DNA from: Planctomycetota bacterium
GTDB taxonomy: Bacteria > Planctomycetota > Phycisphaerae > UBA1845
Length of the DNA: 32,152 bases
Assembly: GCA_013151185.1 (NCBI GenBank)
Contig: JAADIU010000271.1
Coordinates: forward strand, 1 to 32,152
Reading direction: 5' to 3'
Shown here: positions 6,599 to 13,689 of the stretch, piece by piece
Position numbering within the stretch: the stretch's first letter is position 1
Layout of the letters: every line of letters begins with the position of its first letter
The notes under the pieces: generated by a model
The model's database searches: none
What the model was told of the DNA's origin: nothing
What the model saw: the letters and a program-made list of their open reading frames with translations, nothing else
Program-made: the position numbers and the translations under genes

Positions 6599-7466
6599 AA
6601 CGATCGATCTCGTACTCCTCGCGGTGCGACGCCTTGGTATTGAAACGCTTGATATCACCGGTGGCGCTCCGGAAATGAATCCGCATTTTCGGTACATGGC
6701 GAGAGAGGCAACGCGGCTTGGATGCCGAGTTGTTGATCGCTGCAACCTCACAATCTTCTTCGAGCCGGGATACGAATACTTGCCCGAGTTCCTGGCTGAG
6801 CATCATATTCAAATCACAGCTTCGCTTCCATCTGAACAAGGGGACATCGCCGATCGCCAGAGGGGAATAGGTAGCTTTAAGAAGAGTATCGCTGCGCTGC
6901 AAAAACTCAACAGCCTGGGATACGGAAAACCGAACTCCGGGCTGATCCTGAATCTGGTATCCAACCCTTCTAATACAGATCTAGCCGCACCTCAGGATTC
7001 ATTGGAACGACACTTCAAAGAGGAACTGCACAATCTCCACGGTATCACGTTCAACCGCCTTTTTGCCATGAACAATATGCCGATCAAACGGTTTGAACAT
7101 TACCTAAAGCGCGAAGACCGATGGGCAGAATATATGAATCGCCTCGTGTCGGAGTTCAATGCGGATACAGTGGATGGCCTCATGTGCCGCCGCACGCTTT
7201 CCGTCGGGTACGATGGCCGGTTGTACGACTGCGATTTCAACCAGGCCTTGGGACTACCGCTTAGTCCAGGCCTTCCCGAACACATCCGCGACCTTGACGA
7301 TTCAGTGTTAGAATCCCGCGCGATCAAAACGGGGGCTCACTGTTTCGGATGTTCAGCCGGGGCGGGCTCGTCGTGCAATGGCGCGCTCGTGGCAATTTCC
7401 TGTGGCGTGTCCGCGAGTCAGAACGGACACCCGACAAGAACCTTGTTGGGCGAGGCAGCTCCATGA
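6588..7466 (+). CDS. arsS: ArsS-type radical SAM protein, N-terminus out of frame
   Basis: This is the arsenosugar-biosynthesis radical SAM family, ArsS, which in known cases links an arsenic group to the 5'-deoxyadenosyl moiety of SAM. Supporting motifs are LDITGGAPEMNPHFR near the start, MCRRTLSVGYDGRLYDCDFNQALG, and the C-terminal Cys-rich box HCFGCSAGAGSSCNGAL. The [4Fe-4S] motif CNQACHHCHVESGPNRTEEM is present at 6531-6590 in this frame, but a TAG at 6498 and the absence of any start codon cut it off. The preceding LSTLMVNVGL is in the frame of the 5198 ORF. Joining the two needs about 5 nt more at 6530-6533 (see findings). From ATG 6588 the protein lacks its cluster and would be inactive. 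The gene overlaps the next one by ATGA. No arsM is visible. Confidence 0.75.
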   Translation: MTRETIDLVLLAVRRLGIETLDITGGAPEMNPHFRYMAREATRLGCRVVDRCNLTIFFEPGYEYLPEFLAEHHIQITASLPSEQGDIADRQRGIGSFKKSIAALQKLNSLGYGKPNSGLILNLVSNPSNTDLAAPQDSLERHFKEELHNLHGITFNRLFAMNNMPIKRFEHYLKREDRWAEYMNRLVSEFNADTVDGLMCRRTLSVGYDGRLYDCDFNQALGLPLSPGLPEHIRDLDDSVLESRAIKTGAHCFGCSAGAGSSCNGALVAISCGVSASQNGHPTRTLLGEAAP

Positions 7467-8992
7467 ACCATAAACCTATCGATATACTTCTCACGGGCGC
7501 GAGCGGGTTCCTTGGTCACTACATCCTCGCTGAATTGTTGGTGCATCCGCACGTTCGCTGCCGAGTACTGCTTCGCAATCCGGTTGCAGAGAACCTCGCT
7601 CGCTTGGAGCGGCTTCTCATAGACGTGGGTGTGAATCTTCCTGCAATGATGGCCAACAAACGCGTCACCGTAGTACAGGGAGAACTACCGAACTCACTTG
7701 GTTCGCTTGACGTTGACGGTGTGGATCTGATCATACATAGCGCAGGAAATACAGCCTTTAATGCCACCGGATCAGGCGAGCCGTCCAGAACAAATGTCGA
7801 TGGCACCCGGGCCATGTTGTCGCTGGCTACAAACGCGGGCATTCGTCGTTTCGTTTATGTCAGCACAGCCTACGTTTGCGGCGAGCAAGTCGGCCACCTG
7901 CCCGAAGCATTTTACCCGACCATGCCACCGGTACGCAATAACTACGAACGATCCAAGTGGGAGGCTGAAGCGCTTGTTTGGAATTGGAGCACATCAACGC
8001 GCACCGCTACAATCTGCCGACCTTCGATCCTCTTTGGCGATAGCCAAACCGGGCGCGCGACGACCGCAAAGGGCTTGCATCTTGTAGCAAAGGCAACCGA
8101 GATTCTTGCCCGGGCTGCGAACGATGGAAGCGAGGCTCACCGTCATCATATTCCGCTGCGAATCCTCGGGCGCAGTGACGCCACCTGCAATGTCGTACCC
8201 GTCGACTGGGCCGCCCGCCAAATCGCGACGATCACTTTGACGTCAACCACCGAACCATCAGTGCATCACATTACCAACCCCGACCCCCCAACCCATCAGG
8301 AAGTCAAAGAGTGGCTGGAGAAGTACTTCGACATCGCCGGCGGTCAATTCAGCGACGCGAGTTGGCCGCTAAGAGATTCCAACCACTACGAAGATTTGTT
8401 CTATTCATTGGGCAATATATGTCTCGACTATTTTCGTAATGGTCTCACATTTGAATCCCAATGCTCGGCGAACATACCAGCGGGCAAGCGTCTAATTGAC
8501 CAAGAAGCATTCTTCCAATCAATTAGCTACGCACAAGCAACAAACTGGTTCCGGTCACCCTACAAAATGAACAAAGCGGATGATCTCGAACAACGCTCCG
8601 ATGCGTTCAGCTCCAAATGGTACTTCGAGAGCTTCTTGCCCCGAGTTGTCCCCCGTTCTGCGATCACGAGAGTTAGTGAGCTAACGACGATCGTGCGGTA
8701 CACAATCACGGGGCCTGAGGGTGGTAGCTGGATATGCCGTTTTGACTCTGGCCAACTCAAAGAAACCCAAGCCGCACCTTCGGCATTGAAGCCCGAGTTT
8801 GAGTTTCGCTTGTCACACGAAGACTTGGTCGAGATCGCGGCTGGTCGAAAACCGATGCAAGACATATTCTTAAGTGGATGTGCGGAAATCTTAGGCAATG
8901 TAGAACAGGCGATGAAAATGGTTCCGATTATTGGCGCTCTCCTCAAGGAGTTCCCTGTGACCGACGTAGAGAATTCGGCTGTGAAATGCTGA
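7463..8992 (+). CDS. NAD(P)-dependent thioester-reductase-like protein with SCP2-like C-terminus
   Basis: A 509-residue protein starting at ATG 7463, overlapping the arsS stop (ATGA). Residues 8-20 hold the Rossmann motif TGASGFLG. NVDGTRAML, FVYVSTAYVCG (131-140) and Y161xxxK165 are the extended-SDR catalytic signatures, arranged as in thioester-reductase/fatty-acyl-CoA reductase (NAD_binding_4) domains. These reduce acyl thioesters to aldehydes or alcohols. Residues about 405-505 (FEFRLSHEDLVEIAAGRKPMQDIFLSG...) resemble an SCP2 lipid-binding domain, suggesting a lipophilic substrate. A 3'-beta-HSD or epimerase role is the alternative. Lipid substrate and reductase activity are inferred. 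It overlaps the hydrolase gene by 7 nt, so the two are probably translationally coupled. Confidence 0.7.
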   Translation: MNHKPIDILLTGASGFLGHYILAELLVHPHVRCRVLLRNPVAENLARLERLLIDVGVNLPAMMANKRVTVVQGELPNSLGSLDVDGVDLIIHSAGNTAFNATGSGEPSRTNVDGTRAMLSLATNAGIRRFVYVSTAYVCGEQVGHLPEAFYPTMPPVRNNYERSKWEAEALVWNWSTSTRTATICRPSILFGDSQTGRATTAKGLHLVAKATEILARAANDGSEAHRHHIPLRILGRSDATCNVVPVDWAARQIATITLTSTTEPSVHHITNPDPPTHQEVKEWLEKYFDIAGGQFSDASWPLRDSNHYEDLFYSLGNICLDYFRNGLTFESQCSANIPAGKRLIDQEAFFQSISYAQATNWFRSPYKMNKADDLEQRSDAFSSKWYFESFLPRVVPRSAITRVSELTTIVRYTITGPEGGSWICRFDSGQLKETQAAPSALKPEFEFRLSHEDLVEIAAGRKPMQDIFLSGCAEILGNVEQAMKMVPIIGALLKEFPVTDVENSAVKC

Positions 8993-9702
8993 CTGAAACG
9001 CTGACCACTGAAGAGAATGTTATTGAAGAGCGAGTCCGCATCCTGGGACGGAATCGCACGCTGGAAGGTGTGCTAACCTATCCCACTGGAAGGGCGACTT
9101 GCAGTGTGCTAATTGCCGGCCCTCATCCGTTTCTCGGCGGGGACATTCGCAACAATGTCGTTGCTACACTATCTAAATCGTTGGCATCACAAGGCGCGGT
9201 CGTACTCACATTTAATTACGGCGGTGTCGGAAGAAGTGAAGGTGGGCCCACAGATTGGCCTGCCGTGATGTCGGAATTTTGGAAGCATGGAACATTCAAA
9301 GAGGAACAGGGATGGGCGGAAGATACTGATTCTGCGATTTTTGCATTACGACAATGGTGCGCATCACCGCCAGTATTGGTCGGGTACAGTTTCGGTTGCT
9401 GGACGATAGTCAATTGTTTGCGAAAAGAGAAATTCCAGTCAATCGTCCTGATATCACCCAATCACAAACAACATATGTTCACACCGCTCTGCATATGCTC
9501 AGCCCCCTTGCTCTTGATTCACAGCGACAACGACTTCACCTGCAGTGAATGCGAGACTAAAGCATGGTTTGATTCTGTCCGCGAGCCGAAAACACGAATC
9601 CAGTTACCCGCCGGTGAACATTTCTTCCGCGGACATGAAGCGGAAGTTGCAAGTACCGTTGCGAAATTTCTTTGGCCGCAAGACGCCAATTCGGAGGCAT
9701 AG
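8986..9702 (+). CDS. alpha/beta hydrolase
   Basis: A 238-residue hydrolase. ATG 8986 overlaps the upstream stop by 7 nt; the longer open frame to 8878 is a shadow. The fold signs are AGPHPFLGG (oxyanion region, 44-52), TFNYGGVGRS, the nucleophile elbow GYSFG (Ser135), an acid in SDNDF (Asp181 or Asp183), and catalytic His212 in GEHFF. This resembles small COG2945-like hydrolases. Placed between a thioester-reductase-like protein and a LuxE/PaaK-like synthetase, it could act as an acyl-thioesterase or acyl-transferase that supplies the acid, as LuxD does. That role is inferred from context only. No signal peptide is seen, so it should be cytoplasmic. Confidence 0.8.
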   Translation: MLTETLTTEENVIEERVRILGRNRTLEGVLTYPTGRATCSVLIAGPHPFLGGDIRNNVVATLSKSLASQGAVVLTFNYGGVGRSEGGPTDWPAVMSEFWKHGTFKEEQGWAEDTDSAIFALRQWCASPPVLVGYSFGCWTIVNCLRKEKFQSIVLISPNHKQHMFTPLCICSAPLLLIHSDNDFTCSECETKAWFDSVREPKTRIQLPAGEHFFRGHEAEVASTVAKFLWPQDANSEA

Positions 9703-9708
9703 CTGGTT

Positions 9709-10791
9709 ATGTCTATGACAAGCACTGGGATCGAGGAGCGACTCCGCAGAGTCCTCGCGATCCATTTCGATCCGGAACTCGGTGCCCCGTACTGGATCAG
9801 ACGAGCCAAGGAATTCGGCTTCGATCCGCGAACCGAAATTAACTGCGTCGCCGACCTCGGTAAAATGGGCTCGATGGATCCGAAAAATCTTCCTATGTAT
9901 AAACTCGAGGAGTTTCTGCCGCGAACGCTGTTCGATCGTAAACATGAGTTGATTGTAGCTCAAACCGGTGGGACGCTGGGAAAACCGCTGTGGACGACGT
10001 ATTTGGAAAGGGAGTTTCGTGAAGCGTTTGTTGATCCCTTCACAGTTGCAGCAAGCGCACTCGGTTTCCCGATCGGTGGAACGTGGCTATATGTTGGGCC
10101 CTCCGGACCGCACGTTATCGCACGGGCGGCGGATGCGATCGCACGAACATCAGGATCCATCGCCCCATTTAGTGTGGATTTCGATTCCCGCTGGGCTCAA
10201 AAACTCTCTGCTGGTAGTTTCGCAGCAAAACGTTATCTCCAACACGTCGTCGACCAGGCTCTCGCGGTTTTGAATTCTCAGGAGATCACAGTACTCTTTT
10301 CGACACCGGTTGTCCTCCGGGCTCTAGCAGATGCGATGGACACCAAGCAACGCGCATGCATTTGTGGCGTACACTATGGCGGAATGGCTATCCAACCGGA
10401 AGACCTGGAAGAAATGCAGTCGGATATCTTTCCGAACGCCGTCCACCTGTGCGGATACGGCAACACGCTCTTTGGCTGCTGCCTCGAACTAAGCGCCATG
10501 GTAGGACGGGAATTAAGTTACTATCCCTATGGCGATCGCATTCTCTTTGGAGTTTTCGAAGAGAATGGCGAAAATACGGGTCGCCCGATTTATGATCGCG
10601 CTGGGGTTCATGGGGATTTGGTATTCTCCCGATTGGACGAAACGATTCTACTAATCAATGTTCTCGAACGAGACCATGTTCAACTGTGCAAGCCACCCGC
10701 TGATGCACCAAAGGAATTTCGGCACATGGGCGTGGCGTCACCTGTACCGCACGTCGAATACCGGAATGTTTCCGCAGTTTCACTCTATTAA
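9709..10791 (+). CDS. LuxE/PaaK-like adenylate-forming acyl synthetase
   Basis: A 360-residue protein of the ANL superfamily, nearest in size and layout to LuxE acyl-protein synthetase or a short phenylacetate-CoA ligase. The P-loop-like motif is TGGTLGKP (about residues 86-93), CGYGNTLFG stands where YGSTE-type motifs occur, and GVHGDLVFSRLDETILLINV resembles the PaaK/LuxE adenylate-binding region. The large PaaK C-terminal domain is missing. LuxE carries an acylated Cys near its C-terminus; here the last Cys is 327. GGAGG at 9693-9697 lies 11 nt before ATG 9709, and ATG 9715 is an alternative. It follows the hydrolase by 6 nt. Substrate is unknown; activation of a fatty or aryl acid is likely. 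Confidence 0.65.
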   Translation: MSMTSTGIEERLRRVLAIHFDPELGAPYWIRRAKEFGFDPRTEINCVADLGKMGSMDPKNLPMYKLEEFLPRTLFDRKHELIVAQTGGTLGKPLWTTYLEREFREAFVDPFTVAASALGFPIGGTWLYVGPSGPHVIARAADAIARTSGSIAPFSVDFDSRWAQKLSAGSFAAKRYLQHVVDQALAVLNSQEITVLFSTPVVLRALADAMDTKQRACICGVHYGGMAIQPEDLEEMQSDIFPNAVHLCGYGNTLFGCCLELSAMVGRELSYYPYGDRILFGVFEENGENTGRPIYDRAGVHGDLVFSRLDETILLINVLERDHVQLCKPPADAPKEFRHMGVASPVPHVEYRNVSAVSLY

Positions 10792-10806
10792 AGGCTTGGA
10801 TAATTC

Positions 10807-12333
10807 ATGATACGACCAATCGGCACGCAGACGTATCGAGCATCATTGTTCGGAATTTTAACCTTGGTATCACTGGCGGGCGGATGTGCTCCGTCACAAT
10901 TCAGCCCGGCAATCGCGTTCTATGCGGAGCAGTCGGCAGTGACCGACGCAGCCTCTCGTCATACTTCCACCTCCCCATACTACCGATTCAACTCGGCCAT
11001 ACTGAGCGACCTCGACGACGCTCTAAAACTGCGGGAAATAGCCGCACAGCGCACGTTGGCTGCCACAGTCTTACGCGACGCGAACGCACTCGCTTTGACA
11101 TCTACGACTAACGAGATTGAACGGATGCCTCCTCGTTTGCGGAAAACACTGGCGAACCCCGCCAAACTTGAGCCATCTGTCAGCAGGCTGAAACAACACT
11201 ATGCACAGCTTGCGAGCGAAGCGCTCAAAAACGACCTGCGCGATGTTGAAGAATTATCTTCGTCAGAACTAACGAATAAGTTGTGGGGAATGCGCTTAGG
11301 AGTTCAACTTCTTACGGATGATCGGGGACGCGCGGGTCGCCAAATCCTATATTCGTGGGCGGTTGTTGCTACCGCCGTCGGAATGGTGCAGGAAGAAGCA
11401 AGCCTACCAGAAAAGAACCGCGAGAAGACAAAGAAAGTATTCAGGCGTGTTGCGGTTTGGCGACCGTCCACATCCGGTGATGATTCGCTTCTCGCCAGGT
11501 ATGCCCCCGTGTTTGCGGTGGAGTGGCCCGAGAAACGTTCCTATGATGTAGACGACGATCGAATCGGTGCCGTCAAGTTGTCTGGCAACAGGCAGCGGAT
11601 AGAAGTACGCATCGATCCCTCTGAACCTACCGTATATTCATACAACACGACCGCTAAGATTGATGGACAACGTCTGCGACAGTTAAATTACGTTTGGTGG
11701 TTTCCCGAACGTCCGGAGATGGTGCAAGATGATCCGGCAGCGGGCCACATCGACGGGGCGATGCTGCGAATCACGCTTGATGGTAGCGGGAATCCGATTA
11801 TTGTTGAGTCGTCGTTGAACTGCGGCTGCGGACATGTTGTTTTCGTTTCCAACAGCTTAGAGTCTTCCGCGCGCGAGGCATTCGGTTCGCCGCTTCCCGG
11901 TAAACGTTTTTCTGTTGAGAAGAATGTGTTCGTGAAGAAGAACGTTTTCGTCATCGGTACGTTCGATGAGAGTGGGTCGGAAGTTCGCCCAATCATACTG
12001 TCAGCCGCAGGCTACCACGAAGTTTGTCAAGTCAGGTTTAATGCAACGGAATCGCTCCGAGCTTTGAGCATAGCGGAAGATGATTCGTATCGACTTGCGG
12101 AATACAACACACTCGACCGCCTGCCTTTCGGTGACGGCATCGCCAGCATGTTCGGTCCGGATGGTCTCGTTCACTATGCTGGGCGTCCTGAGGGTTATTT
12201 GTTTGCGCCGTCAGGAATCCTAAGTGCTGGTCAACCACGAAAGCGTGGCACACAGCGAATTCGCTGGGATGATTATCTGCACGACGATCCATGCCTATTG
12301 GAAAAAACACTGCGTATTCCGCCACTCAATTGA
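10807..12333 (+). CDS. large lipoprotein of unknown function
   Basis: A 508-residue protein starting at ATG 10807, 15 nt after the synthetase gene. A lipoprotein signal covers residues 1-27 (FGILTLVSLAGGC), so it is likely membrane-anchored outside the cytoplasm. I do not recognise any domain. The N-terminal third is helical with many Leu, Ala and Glu residues. The C-terminal half is beta-rich and includes LNYVWWFPERPEMV, HIDGAMLRITLDGSG and SSLNCGCGHVVFVSNS. The CGCGH motif is a possible metal or haem-like site but does not fit CxxCH. A short duplication gives VEKNVFVKKNVFV. Its place in the gene run suggests an envelope partner of the pathway. Confidence 0.65.
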   Translation: MIRPIGTQTYRASLFGILTLVSLAGGCAPSQFSPAIAFYAEQSAVTDAASRHTSTSPYYRFNSAILSDLDDALKLREIAAQRTLAATVLRDANALALTSTTNEIERMPPRLRKTLANPAKLEPSVSRLKQHYAQLASEALKNDLRDVEELSSSELTNKLWGMRLGVQLLTDDRGRAGRQILYSWAVVATAVGMVQEEASLPEKNREKTKKVFRRVAVWRPSTSGDDSLLARYAPVFAVEWPEKRSYDVDDDRIGAVKLSGNRQRIEVRIDPSEPTVYSYNTTAKIDGQRLRQLNYVWWFPERPEMVQDDPAAGHIDGAMLRITLDGSGNPIIVESSLNCGCGHVVFVSNSLESSAREAFGSPLPGKRFSVEKNVFVKKNVFVIGTFDESGSEVRPIILSAAGYHEVCQVRFNATESLRALSIAEDDSYRLAEYNTLDRLPFGDGIASMFGPDGLVHYAGRPEGYLFAPSGILSAGQPRKRGTQRIRWDDYLHDDPCLLEKTLRIPPLN

Positions 12334-12342
12334 AAGTGCCGC

Positions 12343-13569
12343 ATGTCCAGTGTGACTATCATACTCCTGGCTGGGTGGGGCGCTATTTGCAGTGTTTGGT
12401 TCGGGCTGATCGTCGCTCAAAACCGGGCAAAGCGCGACGGGTTGTTCCTCGAAGTCGCTTCGACGGCAGGCGCAGAAACGATTCCGCGCGAAACCCTCCC
12501 CAACGTCTGCGTGGTTATCGCCGCAAGAAACGAAGCTGCGGGGTTGGTTGACTGCCTTCGCAATATACTACAACAAGACTATCCGAAACTATCAATCCGA
12601 GTGATTGATGATCGTAGCGAAGATGACACCTTCGCCATCGCTCAGGAGATCGCGCGCACTGATCCCCGGATTCGCGTCGATCGTATCGACCAGCTACCAC
12701 CCGGTTGGATGGGAAAGTCGCACGCGCTGTGGCGAGGCACGCGAAATGTTTCCTGCGACCGGTTCCTCTTTACGGACGTTGATTGCAAACTCGCACCCCA
12801 AGCCATTTCTCGGGCGATCCAGGAAGCCGACAAGAGAAACGTGGAACTCCTGACGCTCTGGCCACAGCAGTCAGCCGGCGGATTCTGGGAGCATACGATC
12901 ATTCCTTTGTGCGGTGGGATCATTGCACTTTGGTTCGGGTCGCAGCGAGTCAACAGCCCGCACAGCTCGCTCGCATTCGCCAATGGCCAGTTCCTACTAT
13001 TTGAACGGGAGGCCTACGAACGTATTGGCGGCCATGAAGCTGTTCGCTCAGCACTCATCGAAGATATTCCGCTGGCTGAGCAGGCCAAGAAATCGAATGT
13101 GCGGTGCTGGGTCGCCTCCGGACGCGATCTCGTCTCGGTGCGCATGTATGATAACTACAACGCAATCATAAACGGCTGGGCAAGGATATATGTCGGGGCG
13201 TTGCGTAGTGGTAGCAAGATTGCAATCAGTATCATCTGGTTGCTATTCGGTTCACTGCTTCCATACGTCGCGGGAATCTATTTGATAGTAAGGTTTCTCG
13301 CGATGCAGGAGGCAGGTGAAACGATCAGTATGGACTTCATCGGGTTTGCGGTCATGTGCGTCAACCACTTAACACTGATGATGATCGCCAGCTATCGTTT
13401 CTGGGGAATGGGAGGGTGCCGCCGCCTCGATCTACTTTGGTACCCGCTATCCGTCTGCGTCGTGATAGGAATCCTGATCCGATCCTGGTGGTGGCTGATC
13501 GTCCGCCGAAGCATCCCGTGGCGAAACACACGATATGTCATCGACCGTCAGGCAACAATCGTGGAGTGA
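12343..13569 (+). CDS. family 2 glycosyltransferase, HpnB/CrtQ-like, membrane-bound
   Basis: A 408-residue GT2 protein starting 9 nt after the lipoprotein gene. An N-terminal membrane helix (SSVTIILLAGWGAICSVWFG) precedes the GT-A domain: VVIAARNEAAGL, YPKLSIRVIDDRSEDDT (nucleotide-binding Asp pair), LPPGWMGKSHAL, LFTDVDCKLAP (DxD), and IEDIPLAEQAK as the acceptor-side acidic motif. Three or four membrane helices follow (IIWLLFGSLLPYVAGIYLIV and others). PPGW(M/T)GK and this topology are typical of hopanoid-associated HpnB and carotenoid glycosyltransferase CrtQ relatives. The acceptor is therefore probably a membrane lipid, and the sugar is unknown. No squalene or hopene cyclase gene is present in the window, so the hpnB name is not given. 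Confidence 0.8.
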   Translation: MSSVTIILLAGWGAICSVWFGLIVAQNRAKRDGLFLEVASTAGAETIPRETLPNVCVVIAARNEAAGLVDCLRNILQQDYPKLSIRVIDDRSEDDTFAIAQEIARTDPRIRVDRIDQLPPGWMGKSHALWRGTRNVSCDRFLFTDVDCKLAPQAISRAIQEADKRNVELLTLWPQQSAGGFWEHTIIPLCGGIIALWFGSQRVNSPHSSLAFANGQFLLFEREAYERIGGHEAVRSALIEDIPLAEQAKKSNVRCWVASGRDLVSVRMYDNYNAIINGWARIYVGALRSGSKIAISIIWLLFGSLLPYVAGIYLIVRFLAMQEAGETISMDFIGFAVMCVNHLTLMMIASYRFWGMGGCRRLDLLWYPLSVCVVIGILIRSWWWLIVRRSIPWRNTRYVIDRQATIVE

Positions 13570-13689
13570 CTGGACAGGAACGAAGAGCCGCCAAAACTCC
13601 GCCGTGCAAAACGGTGTATGTCACTGACTGGATTCTCTCACCGGCCTTCTTCTATGCCGTTCGCGTTCGATCGAGTAGAATTCGTTGAA

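Noticed and set aside
8878-8985. N-terminal extension of the alpha/beta hydrolase
   Set aside because: It lies inside the end of the reductase gene, and the natural start with a stop overlap is ATG 8986.
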